Origin: Botrimarina colliarenosi
Lineage (GTDB): Bacteria > Planctomycetota > Planctomycetia > Pirellulales > Lacipirellulaceae
Assembly: GCF_007859955.1 (NCBI RefSeq)
Contig: NZ_SJPR01000007.1
Location: forward strand, 123,869-166,000
DNA length: 42,132 nucleotides
Reading direction: 5' to 3'
How positions within the stretch are numbered: the stretch's first letter is position 1; every line of letters starts with the position of its first letter. A model generated the notes under the pieces. That model had not been told where the DNA came from. It saw nothing but the letters and a program-made list of their open reading frames with translations, and did not search any database. A program made the position numbers and the translations under genes. This document shows positions 16,495-24,524 of this stretch, piece by piece.

Positions 16495-16639
16495 CCTGCG
16501 CCGTGCGGCGAATACGCGCTATGACCACCGCATGAGGAGCGGTGAATAGACGCCCTCTATCCACGGACAACCCGGCTGGCCGGAGCTGATCTGGGAGAGC
16601 GAGCCGCTCGCTCCCCCCCTGGCCCAGGTGCGCCACGCC
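16495..16639 (+). repeat. Dead copy of the Fic-gene leader and 5' end
   Basis: These 145 bases align without gaps to 23351-23495, the promoter, leader hairpin and first codons of the Fic gene, with about 130 of 145 identical. The start codon has become ACG and the -10 TATAAT has become TATGAC, while the CACCGC/GCGGTG hairpin is intact. After 16639 the similarity stops and a transposase tail begins. It is a remnant of a second Fic locus or a partial duplication. Confidence 0.85.
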
Positions 16640-16665
16640 CTCGGGAGCAGGTCGTTTGCCACAGC

Positions 16666-16710
16666 CGGCTCGGCGGGGTGCTGAAGCACTACGAACGGGC
16701 CGCCGCCTGA
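16666..16710 (+). pseudogene. C-terminal tail of integrase-type transposase
   Basis: The last codons before the TGA at 16710 read RLGGVLKHYERAAA. The same ending (WLGGVLTHYERIAA) closes the transposase remnant at 18955-19253, so both come from one family of planctomycete rve-type transposases. Nothing else of the gene is present; it is joined directly to the dead Fic leader copy. Confidence 0.6.
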
Positions 16711-17308
16711 TGCGAGGCGCTTCCGGGTTGCGCCCGGCAACCGTCCCGCGAGGCGCGTGACGACGGCCGTTCACGAACGGGGCGGCTCGAACATCAGACA
16801 CGAGTCGTGCACGCCTTGATGAACAAAGAGCGGGAGACCTTCGACGACAACGAGTTGCCGTACCGCAGGCGGATGCTCTCAGTCCCCGCAGCCCGCAGCC
16901 CGATCTTCGCCGCTTCCCAAAATGAGCAAGTGCGGCGCCGGCGAGATCCACGTCGCTCTCACTTGCGACCGATCAGCACGACGATCGTGCAGCTAAGCGT
17001 CCGAACGCTGCGGGACTTCCAAAGCAATTGCCGCGCGCGATCGAAAAAGCGTGGCGCCTCGGTGCCCGCGACAGGCGCAGCCGGTCGTCATGGCGAACGA
17101 TCTGAGGCCAAGCCTATCGGGTTGGCGTCGGGGGTTCGGATCGCCAGCGACCCGGGAATCGCAAGCGTGGTACTCAAGAGAGTTCCTTTGAAATCGCCAG
17201 AAAAAGCATGCGCCGCCAAGCTTCCTGGCGTTCGTACTTGCAGCGAGCTCGATCGACGACGCGGATCGTTTTCGGCCTCGAATGCCCCGCCGAAGCTGGA
17301 GAACCGAG
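16711..17308. other. Degenerate stretch with diverged repeat, no clear gene
   Basis: No convincing gene. It contains the first copy (16834-16936) of a diverged repeat whose second copy is at 18725-18826. Other frames are arginine-rich and look non-coding. The 3' part is the upstream region of the PDZ gene. Confidence 0.45.
16834..16936. repeat. Diverged ~100-bp repeat, copy A
   Basis: It aligns with 18725-18826 with roughly three quarters of bases identical and a single one-base gap. Read on the minus strand it encodes KIGLRAAGTESIRLRYG...SSKV, read on the plus strand ETFDDNELPYRRRM. The minus-strand reading is slightly better conserved between the copies (K.GLR.A.TE.IRL.YG...SSKV.RS), suggesting a former minus-strand gene end. 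Family not recognised. Confidence 0.6.
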
Positions 17309-18595
17309 ATGCCCCGCCCGGATAATCAAGAGCAGCACCGCTGGGGCGCCTACGACTACCGCACGCAGGCGGAGGACCAGCGGCTCTACGAAGAGGATCG
17401 CAAGCGTGAGGAGCAGGATCGGTGGTTTCGAGAAAACCAGCGTCAGCAACAACTTCAATCGGCCCGACCGGAGCAATCCAGTCGCCCCAACCCGGCGCCC
17501 GCGGCGAAGCAAAAGACCAAGGACCATCGCACCCCGGGCGCCAAGCCGCGAACCAAACGAAAGTGGAGCGTCATCGCAGCCCTGATTGGGCTCTTTGCAG
17601 GCTTGGTGTTCGCTGGTGGTCAGCTCGGAGCGAACCAAGGCGTGTCGTGGGCGGTGGCGGTGATGTCAGCGGTGTTCTGCGGCCGCTATTACCGACAGAT
17701 CATCGTTGTCGGCTTGTTGCTCGGCGCCGCCAACGCATTCCTCACCAGCGAGCAGGAAGGGGGAGACCGTGAAGCGCCCATCGCGGAGTCTCCGCGAAAC
17801 GCCGACCGCGCGCAGGCAGCGAGCCGCGGATCGTCTCCCCAACAGCAGCGACGAACGCCGACTCAACCGTCACAAGCACCGCCGGCGCGTGTCGTAGCGA
17901 CGACGCTTTCTAATCTGACTCCGCTCGTCATCAACTACGAATACCGTTGGGGAACCGGGGATTGGCAATTGGTTTCACTCGCCTCGAACCAGTCGCGTTC
18001 CCATCCGCGTCCGATTGGACTCGGCTTCATGGGAACGCCGGTTCTGGAGATTCGGTACGATGAAGACCTCAGCGCCGAGAAGTCCACGCAGTCCAGATCG
18101 CTGCAGAGCGGCCTGGACGAAGCGCCCGCCCAGGAACCTGCGCCGCGGCAGTACACGTTCGTGAAATCTTCGGATCGCGTCGGGCTGCGGAGCGACCAGT
18201 GGCAAACCGGCTGGCCGCACCCATTCCGTCGTGGATTGGAAGCGGCTGAGGAGGAAGGGAGTTGGCGGGCGGCTGAAGGCTACCGTTTGTACGCTCCGGG
18301 CGGCACGCCGATGGCCGTACCAGTCGAGGCGGGGGTGGGGCTCTTGGGCATGACGCTCAGGAGAGACGCGATGTTCGGCTGGATGGTTTACGACGTAATC
18401 GAAGGAAGCTCCGCCGAGCGGGCCGGCATCGAGCCGGGGTTCCACATCGTTGGGACGACGGAGGCGGTGTTCAGCCGACTCGACCTCAAGGCCTGCCGAG
18501 AACTCTTGTCGGGGCCGGTTGGAACAACGGTCGATGTCGCGTTCCACGGCACAGGAGGGAAGTTCTTTATCAGCCGCGGAATGCTGCGGGAGTGA
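17309..18595 (+). CDS. Membrane protein with C-terminal PDZ domain
   Basis: The start is set at the ATG at 17309 because GGAG lies seven bases upstream (428 residues); an ATG at 17282 adds nine residues. Residues 1-85 are hydrophilic and rich in Q, R and E (DQRLYEEDRKREEQDRW). Two or three transmembrane segments lie at ~86-108, ~111-125 and ~130-145. A proline/glutamine-rich linker follows, then a beta-rich domain (LSNLTPLVINYEYRWGTGDW). A PDZ-like domain covers ~340-425 (GLLGMTLRR..., VIEGSSAERAGIEPGFHIVG, GTTVDVAFHG). PDZ domains bind C-terminal peptides, often in envelope proteolysis, but no protease domain is present. It is the only intact gene in a region of mobile debris. Confidence 0.7.
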   Translation: MPRPDNQEQHRWGAYDYRTQAEDQRLYEEDRKREEQDRWFRENQRQQQLQSARPEQSSRPNPAPAAKQKTKDHRTPGAKPRTKRKWSVIAALIGLFAGLVFAGGQLGANQGVSWAVAVMSAVFCGRYYRQIIVVGLLLGAANAFLTSEQEGGDREAPIAESPRNADRAQAASRGSSPQQQRRTPTQPSQAPPARVVATTLSNLTPLVINYEYRWGTGDWQLVSLASNQSRSHPRPIGLGFMGTPVLEIRYDEDLSAEKSTQSRSLQSGLDEAPAQEPAPRQYTFVKSSDRVGLRSDQWQTGWPHPFRRGLEAAEEEGSWRAAEGYRLYAPGGTPMAVPVEAGVGLLGMTLRRDAMFGWMVYDVIEGSSAERAGIEPGFHIVGTTEAVFSRLDLKACRELLSGPVGTTVDVAFHGTGGKFFISRGMLRE

Positions 18596-18954
18596 GGCCG
18601 CGTTACCGAAGTCGAACAAGCAGGGGGCGGAACCACAATTCAACTCAACGATCGGGTTGGTCACTGCCGACCTAATTCGAAGACGAGGCACGGATCGTTC
18701 CGGTCCGCGACGAACGACGAGCGGTCGACCTTCGACGAAGACGTCTTGCCGTACTGCAAACGGATGATTTCCGTCGCCGCCATCCGCAAGCCAACTTTCG
18801 CCGCCTCAGACACGAGCGGGTGCGGCAACGGTTGGAACACGCCCCGATCGCTGTGCCGCCGATCAACACGGCGATCTTCCCAGCAGGCGTCGGCACCCCG
18901 CGGCCGTTTCGCGGCATCTGCCGCGGCCGATCGAGGAGCAAGTCGAATGTCGGC
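18596..18954. other. Non-coding stretch with second repeat copy
   Basis: Contains copy B of the diverged repeat (18725-18826) and leads into the transposase remnant. Several open frames on both strands are visible but have no recognisable domain. The minus-strand frame through the repeat ends VADRNDPCLVFELGRQ at 18661 and could be the tail of an eroded gene. Confidence 0.4.
18725..18826. repeat. Diverged ~100-bp repeat, copy B
   Basis: Partner of 16834-16936. Minus strand: KVGLRMAATEIIRLQYGKTSSSKV. Plus strand: STFDEDVLPYCKRMISV. It lies just before an integrase-type transposase remnant, whereas copy A lies just after a transposase tail, so the repeat may belong to or flank a mobile element. 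Confidence 0.6.
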
Positions 18955-19253
18955 GCTTGTGACAGGCCGACCTCTCCCCGGCCCCCGGACCAGAAGGCCT
19001 TCATCGAGCGGTGGATCGGCTCGATCAAGGGTGAGTGCCGCCATCGGTTCATCGCTTTTGGCCTGGGGCATCTCGACTACGTCGTGGAGGAGTACGTCGG
19101 CTTCTACAACGAGCTCCGGTCGCATTCTAAGAAGGGGGACAAACCGCTGCTCTCTGGCCCGAGGTCGATGCTCCTCCGCACAGCGGCGAGGAGATCGTCG
19201 GTCGAGATTGGCTCGGCGGCGTGCTCACGCACTACGAGCGGATAGCGGCCTGA
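18955..19253 (+). pseudogene. Integrase-type (rve) transposase, C-terminal remnant with frameshift
   Basis: One frame carries the end of an integrase catalytic core: SPRPPDQKAFIERWIGSIKGE, then FGLGHLDYVVEEYVGFYNELRSHSKKGDKPL. The conserved Glu of the DDE triad is probably in FIERW. Around 19165-19172 the frame shifts; the correct continuation is EEIVGRDWLGGVLTHYERIAA, ending at 19253. The N-terminal helix-turn-helix and first two catalytic acidic residues are missing. It is a relative of the tail at 16666-16710. Confidence 0.8.
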
Positions 19254-19588
19254 GGAGCTACGGACCTGCACCTCGGCTCAACTCAGCGCTCGGCGATTCC
19301 CTGCCGTAGGCCGCTGACAAAACCGGGACGTTCTGTGACAATCCAGCATCGGCATCGAGGGCGGCAACTTCTTGCCCGATCGACACTTGCCGGTCGATAT
19401 CAAGTGACACTCTTGCCGGACGGGGTGCTGGATGACTTTGGATACGATCATCGGTCTCAACTGCGGCGCTCGTTGCTGGAAGTGATCGCCAAGAAGAGCC
19501 CCTACGCGTTCGTTTAGGAACGCGATAGCTACCGGCGGCCGATGCCGCCGACACGTGACTTAGGATTGAACGAGAACAAGGCGACGAG
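19254..19588. other. Upstream region of the DUF262 gene, possible tiny ORF
   Basis: A 60-codon frame at 19335-19517 ends DGVLDDFGYDHRSQLRRSLLEVIAKKSPYAFV, which looks more protein-like than other frames here, but I recognise no family and no ribosome site is evident. Its stop lies inside a hairpin (19505-19524). The stretch may hold the promoter of the restriction-like gene starting at 19589. Confidence 0.3.
19505..19524. repeat. Short perfect hairpin upstream of the DUF262 gene
   Basis: CGCGTTC (19505-19511) and GAACGCG (19518-19524) pair around a six-base loop, 64 bases before the DUF262 start. Possible operator or terminator; there is no T-run. Confidence 0.5.
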
Positions 19589-21751
19589 ATGGAAACGCAA
19601 GTCCGGACACCGCTGCAAGTGTTCAATCAACCGCAGCGATTGGTCGTGCCGTTGTTCCAACGCCCCTACGTTTGGAATGAGGAAAACCAATGGGAGCCGC
19701 TGTGGTCAGACATCGTTCGCATGGCTGAACGAGTGCTCGCCGAACCAGCCGGCAAGCACTATCCGCATTTCCTTGGCGCGGTCGTGCTGCAACAGGTCCC
19801 CAATGCAGCCGGGTCGATGCAGGAGCGAACGATCATCGACGGCCAGCAACGGCTGACGACTCTCCAGTTGCTGTTTGACGCGTTGCACGCCGAGTTGGTC
19901 GCGGCGGGATCGGGCTCGCTGGCGATGCGGTTGGAAATGCTCATCAAGAACGCCGAACCGTTCTGGGTGAACCCAGAGGATCAGTTCAAGGTGTGGCCGA
20001 CAAACCGAGATCGGCCGGCTTTCAACGCGATCATGTCCGCGCCGCTGCCTGTTGACTACGAAGCGATCGAGTTCGGCGACCAGCGAATGGTCCAGGCTCA
20101 TCGCTACTTCGCCGAATCAGCGTCGGCGTGGCTGCGTGAGGAAGGCGACGGCGGTATCGCGCTGCGGGCCAATGCAATCGAGACGGCTGTTCGTGACTTG
20201 CTGCAGCTTGTGGTGATTGATCTCGGGGCAGACGAGAACGCTCAGGAGATCTTCGAGACGCTTAACGCCCGTGGCGCCCAGCTCACCGCGGCCGACTTGA
20301 TCAAGAACTTCATTTTCCAACGGCTGCTCGAGTCCGGCGCCGACGTTGAGGCGTCTTACGTCAGGTATTGGCGAGATTTTGAATCGTCGTTCTGGGAATC
20401 CGAATTGAGCGTCGGGCGATTGCGTTTTTCTCGCTCGTCGATCTTCCTGAATCACTGGCTGGTCGCCAAGACGGGCGAAGAGGTTGTCGCTCGCGAAGTG
20501 TTTACCCGGTTCAAGCGGTATGTTGACGAATCGGACGAGCCGATGGAAACGTTGCTGCCGCGATTGACCGACGCGGCCAAGGTGTACCGTGAATTCGTGT
20601 TGGCTGGCGAGCAAAAGACCGGCCCGATGGATCGGCTTGGATTGTTCGCCTACCGCACCGGGGTGATGGAGAGCGAAGTCATCAAGCCTTTGGTTCTTGT
20701 TCTTCTCGATCCCGCAAGACCGCCGGTTCGCGACGAACAACTTCACAAAGCGCTTGGCGCGATCGAGAGCTGGATGGTGCGGCGGATGCTGATCCGCTCA
20801 ACAACCAAGAACTACAACAAGCTCGTTGCCGAGCTCATTCGCGACCTCGATTCAACCGACCGCGACAAGATTGGTGACGTCATCGAGCGACTTCTTCTTT
20901 CTCAGAAGAGCGACAGCCGTTACTGGCCCGACGACGGAGAGGTTTTGGAGCAACTGAAGGTCCTGCCGGCCTACCGACGACTTGGCCGCGGTCGTTTGCG
21001 GATGGTGTTGGAGGCGATCGAGGATCATCTTCGTGGCTGGTCCGATGGCAAGTCCGGCTTAGGCGGCGAAAGGGTCCCTCGGCGCAAGCTCGCCATTGAA
21101 CACATCATGCCGCAAAAGTGGGCCGCGCATTGGCCCCTTCCGGCGGGACCGCGTGCCGAAGGCGAGCGAGAAGCTTTAATCCACACGCTTGGCAATCTGA
21201 CGTTGCTGACATCACGGCTGAACTCCAAGGTCTCCAACGGCCCCTGGGCTAGCGAGGGTGGCAAGCGTTCGGGGTTAGAAATGCACGACGTTTTGGTGAT
21301 GAACCGTGAATTGCTGAGGGGTTCGGAGGCCGAATGGGCCGAGTCAATGATCCGCGCCCGGTCGGAAGAACTCGCCAAGCGCATCACCGAAGTATGGCCG
21401 ACGCCGGCGGGATACAAGTCCGGCTTCGCCGCCGAGACGGTTCGCCCGCGTCACCGTGTCGATTTGAGCGACTTGGTGAGCGCCGAGTTCCTCAAGCCCG
21501 GCGCCAAACTGGTCCCCCGATCGAAGAAGTTTCGCGACCATGTGGCTGTAGTTCTCTCCGACGGACGCATCGAATGGAACAACCAGTTCTTCTCCAGTCC
21601 ATCACTTGCCGGCAAGGCGATCACCGGCCGTGTGGCAGTCAATGGCTGGAACTTTTTCTTGGTTGAAGGCGAGAGAAAATGTTCGCTGAAAGAGCTACGG
21701 ATCCGCTACCTCGAAGCCATCTCCGCCGACCCGGAAGATGATGAGGAATAA
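19589..21751 (+). CDS. Single-chain GmrSD-like restriction protein (DUF262-HNH) with RAMA domain
   Basis: A 720-residue protein with AAGG eight bases before the ATG. The N-terminal DUF262 (GmrS-like) domain shows QRPYVW (24-29), IIDGQQRLTTLQ (DGQQR at 84-88, the nucleotide-binding/hydrolysis motif) and IFETLNARGAQLTAADLIKNF (~220-240). The C-terminal half carries a DUF1524-type HNH nuclease: IEHIMPQKW (His at ~505) and LGNLTLLTSRLNSK (~533-546). The last ~100 residues (VDLSDLVSAEFLKPG..., RDHVAVVLSDGRIEWNN, SPSLAGKAITG, NGWNFFLV) match a RAMA domain, found fused to restriction and methylation enzymes and thought to read modified DNA. GmrSD/BrxU-type proteins are modification-dependent type IV restriction systems acting against phage DNA. 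No methylase is adjacent, as expected for type IV. Mobile-element remnants lie upstream, consistent with a transferred defence gene. Confidence 0.9.
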   Translation: METQVRTPLQVFNQPQRLVVPLFQRPYVWNEENQWEPLWSDIVRMAERVLAEPAGKHYPHFLGAVVLQQVPNAAGSMQERTIIDGQQRLTTLQLLFDALHAELVAAGSGSLAMRLEMLIKNAEPFWVNPEDQFKVWPTNRDRPAFNAIMSAPLPVDYEAIEFGDQRMVQAHRYFAESASAWLREEGDGGIALRANAIETAVRDLLQLVVIDLGADENAQEIFETLNARGAQLTAADLIKNFIFQRLLESGADVEASYVRYWRDFESSFWESELSVGRLRFSRSSIFLNHWLVAKTGEEVVAREVFTRFKRYVDESDEPMETLLPRLTDAAKVYREFVLAGEQKTGPMDRLGLFAYRTGVMESEVIKPLVLVLLDPARPPVRDEQLHKALGAIESWMVRRMLIRSTTKNYNKLVAELIRDLDSTDRDKIGDVIERLLLSQKSDSRYWPDDGEVLEQLKVLPAYRRLGRGRLRMVLEAIEDHLRGWSDGKSGLGGERVPRRKLAIEHIMPQKWAAHWPLPAGPRAEGEREALIHTLGNLTLLTSRLNSKVSNGPWASEGGKRSGLEMHDVLVMNRELLRGSEAEWAESMIRARSEELAKRITEVWPTPAGYKSGFAAETVRPRHRVDLSDLVSAEFLKPGAKLVPRSKKFRDHVAVVLSDGRIEWNNQFFSSPSLAGKAITGRVAVNGWNFFLVEGERKCSLKELRIRYLEAISADPEDDEE

Positions 21752-22561
21752 GTTGACTAAGCACCGAAGCGCTCTTTCAGCTGACTGACCATCTCGACGG
21801 TCGCTCTGATTCGGTCGGCAGATGATGGCCATCGTGTCACAGCCCGAATCGGATCGACCGTTGGCAGCAGTTTTAGACGATTGCTTTTCGGCAACTAGCT
21901 CAGGCTCTTCGCTGACGCTCTCGTACCAGCGCGGTGTCCGGGGCAAGGTTCGGGGCCTTCGATCAGGCCGACGAGCAACTTTGCCTCGACGACGCGGTGG
22001 CCTACCCGCTGCGTGTCACGAGCGTTGAGACCTTTGTGCTCTTCGAGCGTCTCGACATGTTTTCCCTGAAAGTGCTTTACGCCGATGAGCTAGAAGCCCC
22101 ATCCGTTGTTGGGCGACACAGGGTGTCGGGGCCTGGTGGCCGTGGTCGTTCCGTGCGGATCCGTCGGGTCACATCCTCCGACGCGGCGGTCCCTTGCTGG
22201 ACGTGACTGGAGATTTGAATGTCTTGGTCACTGGACCTCTCCTTCTGCCTGAGTTGACGATGCCAAGCCAAGGGCGACCACTGGGAGCGGGTCGCTCAAG
22301 GGTCTGCCCCACGGGCCGGGGTGATCCGCGGAAAGGGGGCCCCCCTGCAGCCCCGCCCTTGAAGGATCGCTCGCGGGCGCCACGGTGCATGGAATGCTTG
22401 CTCAAGCCACGAGGCAGGGCGCAGTCAGGCAGCAAGACGAGGAAGACCCGAACCTGCGGCCGGTCTAGGTGGTCTACCTCACGTCGATCCCACCCACAGC
22501 AGCCGTGACAGGAGGTGCGTCATGCCACGCTCACAAGACAAGAGCCGGTCCTTTCGAGCCG
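21752..22561. other. Non-coding or eroded stretch with structured GC-rich segments
   Basis: No gene I can support. From about 21950 to 22090 the plus-strand frame (RFGAFDQADEQLCLDDAVAYPLRV..., FVLFERLDMFSLKVLYADELEAP) looks codon-like and may be a gene remnant, but no family is recognised. A small hairpin CGACAC-agg-GTGTCG lies at 22114-22128 and a larger structured element at 22285-22372. Confidence 0.4.
22285..22372. repeat. Imperfect long inverted repeat, candidate structured RNA
   Basis: GAGCG...TCAAGGG (22285-22302) pairs with CCCTTGA...CGCTC (22356-22372) with a small internal loop. Inside lies the self-complementary GGGGGCCCCC (22335-22344). It could be a structured leader or terminator ahead of the SEC-C gene. 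No known RNA family is recognised. Confidence 0.4.
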
Positions 22562-22729
22562 ATGAGCAAGCGTCGTCGGGGCTACCCGTCGGAGTCGCAA
22601 GTAAAGGTCGGCGTCCGGCTCGTTCACGGCGATAAGCTGCTGGAAGAGAAACTCGGCCGCAACGACCTCTGCCCGTGCGGCAGTAGGAAGCGCTTCAAGC
22701 GTTGCTGCCTCGAGCGGGGCCGTTTTTGA
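22562..22729 (+). CDS. SEC-C zinc-motif miniprotein
   Basis: A 55-residue basic protein from the ATG at 22562. The C-terminal third is a complete SEC-C motif, RNDLCPCGSRKRFKRCC, the zinc-binding module known from the SecA C-terminus and many stand-alone proteins. The N-terminus (MSKRRRGYPSESQVKVGVRL) is basic and unassigned. Stand-alone SEC-C miniproteins are usually of unknown function. A longer upstream frame exists but does not look real. It is followed by the HD gene 134 bases later. Confidence 0.7.
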   Translation: MSKRRRGYPSESQVKVGVRLVHGDKLLEEKLGRNDLCPCGSRKRFKRCCLERGRF

Positions 22730-22863
22730 CGGCGCGAACCGGGATCACTACTTTTAGGGATGAGTGAACGCTTCCTCGCGAGGCCTGCCCCCGGTTGGGG
22801 GTTGGGCCCCGCTTGCATGACGGGAGCAAGCTCTCACAGCCACGCAACAGCAAAGGCTCCACA

Positions 22864-23304
22864 ATGCCGTCAAGCGACCCGCAGCAGCAGTCTGCCACGG
22901 ACCTCGTCGAGCTGGCTTGCGCTATCGCCACCCAAGCCCACGAGGGCCAGTTCCGCCGCGACGGCGTTACCCTGTACATCGAGCACCCGGCCGCGGTCGC
23001 CTCACGATCGCCGAAGGCGCCGCACTCTCAAGCCGTTGCCTGGCTCCACGACGTGCTCGAAGACACCGAGATGACGCGCGAAGATCTCCTCGACCGGGGC
23101 ATCCCCGACGGTGTCGTCTCGGCGGTCGAAGCCCTCACCAAACAAGAGGGTCTCTCGTACGAGGAGAATCTCGAGCGGGCCGCGGCGGACGTGCTGGCGA
23201 GAGAGGTCAAGATCGCCGATATGCTGAGCAATCTGGCCGATCACCCCACCCCGAACCAGATCCGCAAGTACGCCCGCGGGCTGCTGCTGTTGCTGGGTGA
23301 GTAG
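22864..23304 (+). CDS. HD-domain hydrolase, RSH/MESH1-like
   Basis: I start at the ATG at 22864 (146 residues; AAGG upstream) because the longer frame adds unrelated sequence. The protein is a small HD hydrolase resembling the hydrolase half of RelA/SpoT homologues: AHEGQFRRDGVTLYIEHP (His26, His41), LHDVLEDT (His62-Asp63, Glu66-Asp67) and REVKIADMLSNLADHP late in the domain. Small alarmone hydrolases of this type remove the 3'-pyrophosphate of (p)ppGpp using Mn2+. Activity on ppGpp is inferred from motifs; other nucleotide substrates are possible. It precedes the Fic gene by about 100 bases, but the Fic gene has its own promoter. Confidence 0.85.
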   Translation: MPSSDPQQQSATDLVELACAIATQAHEGQFRRDGVTLYIEHPAAVASRSPKAPHSQAVAWLHDVLEDTEMTREDLLDRGIPDGVVSAVEALTKQEGLSYEENLERAAADVLAREVKIADMLSNLADHPTPNQIRKYARGLLLLLGE

Positions 23305-23351
23305 CGGAGCGGCCGCCCAACCGGCACAACCGGCCCAAGCGCACGCCGAGC

Positions 23352-23400
23352 TTGCGCCGTGCGGCGAATACGGGCTATAATCACCGCATGAGGAGCGGTG
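23352..23400 (+). promoter_or_regulatory. Fic promoter and leader hairpin enclosing the ribosome site
   Basis: A -35-like TTGCGC (23352-23357), 18-base spacer and consensus -10 TATAAT (23376-23381) lie just ahead of the Fic gene. Immediately after, CACCGC (23382-23387) and GCGGTG (23395-23400) form a hairpin whose loop side contains AGGAG (23391-23395), the ribosome site ten bases from the ATG. The hairpin is unchanged in the dead copy at 16495, so it may be a conserved operator or a translational switch. Confidence 0.65.
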
Positions 23401-23405
23401 ATTAG

Positions 23406-24524
23406 ATGGCCTATATCCACGAACAACCCGGCTGGCCGGAACTGACCTGGGAGAGCGAGCCGCTCGCGGCTCCCCTGGCCCAGGTGCGCCACGCGCAGGG
23501 CCGGCTGCTGGGGAAGATGGAGGCCCTCGGCTTCGACCTCCGCAGCGAGGCGAGCCTCACGGTCCTCACCGCCGACGTCGTCCAATCCTCGGCGATCGAA
23601 GGCGAAGCGCTCGACCCGGAAGAGGTCCGCTCGTCGATCGCCCGCAAGCTGGGTCTGGAGGTAGGGGGGCTCCCCACCCCGAGCCGCAGCGTCGATGGCG
23701 TGGTCGAGATGATGCTCGACGCCACGCAGCGGTTCGATCACGAGCTGACCGCCGAGCGCCTGTTCGGCTGGCACGCCTCGCTCTTCCCCACCGGCCACAG
23801 CGGCATCAATCGCATCGCGGTCGGCCGCTGGCGTGACGACCAGTCGGGCCCGATGCGGGTCGTCTCGGGGGCGATAGGAAAAGAAAAGGTCCATTTCCAG
23901 GCGCCCAAGGCCGATCGCCTCGACAAAGAAATGAAGCGTTTCTTGGCGTGGCTGAACGGGCCGAGCGAGACCGACCCGGTGCTCCGCGCCGGCCTCGCCC
24001 ACTTCTGGTTCGTGACGATCCACCCGTTCGAGGACGGCAACGGACGGATCGCCCGGGCGGTCGCCGACATGATGCTCGCCCGGGCGGACGGGACGAAGGA
24101 CCGTTTCTACAGCATGTCGTCGCAGATCGAGGCCGAGCGCAAGGACTACTACCGCCAGCTGGAGCTGGCGCAGCGCGGCGAACTCGACGTGACCGGCTGG
24201 CTAGGTTGGTTCGTCGGCTGCCTCAGCCGCGCGATCGACAGCAGCGACGAGCGCCTCGCCGGCGTCCTCAACAAGGCCCGCCTCTGGCGAGGTCTGCAAG
24301 CCCGACCGGTCAACGAGCGGCAACGCCTCGTCATCAACCGGATGCTCGACGGCTTCGAGGGTTTCTTGAGCACGTCGAAGTACGCGAAACTGGCGAAGTG
24401 CTCCAGCGACACGGCCCTCCGCGACATCCGCGAGCTGCTGGAGCGGGGGGTCCTTGTCCCGAACCCCGGCCGCGGCCGCAGCACCAGCTACCGTTTGGCG
24501 CCGCCGGAGAACCTCGTCAAATAA
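23406..24524 (+). CDS. Fic family adenylyltransferase with DUF4172 and winged-helix ends
   Basis: A 372-residue protein. The N-terminus (~1-95) is a DUF4172-like region and holds a class II-type inhibitory helix motif SSAIEGE (~61-66), whose Glu blocks ATP positioning in resting Fic enzymes. The Fic core carries the catalytic loop HPFEDGNGRIAR (His206). The C-terminal ~60 residues (SKYAKLAKCSSDTALRDIRELLERGVLVPNPGRGRSTSYRL) form a winged helix-turn-helix probably binding DNA. Fic proteins transfer AMP from ATP to protein hydroxyls. The DNA-binding end, together with the palindromic leader, suggests autoregulation. A promoter lies at 23352-23381. Confidence 0.93.
   Translation: MAYIHEQPGWPELTWESEPLAAPLAQVRHAQGRLLGKMEALGFDLRSEASLTVLTADVVQSSAIEGEALDPEEVRSSIARKLGLEVGGLPTPSRSVDGVVEMMLDATQRFDHELTAERLFGWHASLFPTGHSGINRIAVGRWRDDQSGPMRVVSGAIGKEKVHFQAPKADRLDKEMKRFLAWLNGPSETDPVLRAGLAHFWFVTIHPFEDGNGRIARAVADMMLARADGTKDRFYSMSSQIEAERKDYYRQLELAQRGELDVTGWLGWFVGCLSRAIDSSDERLAGVLNKARLWRGLQARPVNERQRLVINRMLDGFEGFLSTSKYAKLAKCSSDTALRDIRELLERGVLVPNPGRGRSTSYRLAPPENLVK

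Noticed and set aside
16385..16951. Minus-strand 188-codon frame
   Set aside because: It runs antisense through the dead Fic leader and transposase tail and is arginine-rich; not a credible gene.
21934..22206. Plus-strand 90-codon frame after the DUF262 gene
   Set aside because: Part looks codon-like, but no ribosome site, no family and a disordered end; kept only as a possible relic in the gap entry.
23241..24023. Minus-strand 260-codon frame opposite the Fic gene
   Set aside because: Antisense to the Fic catalytic region; no family features.
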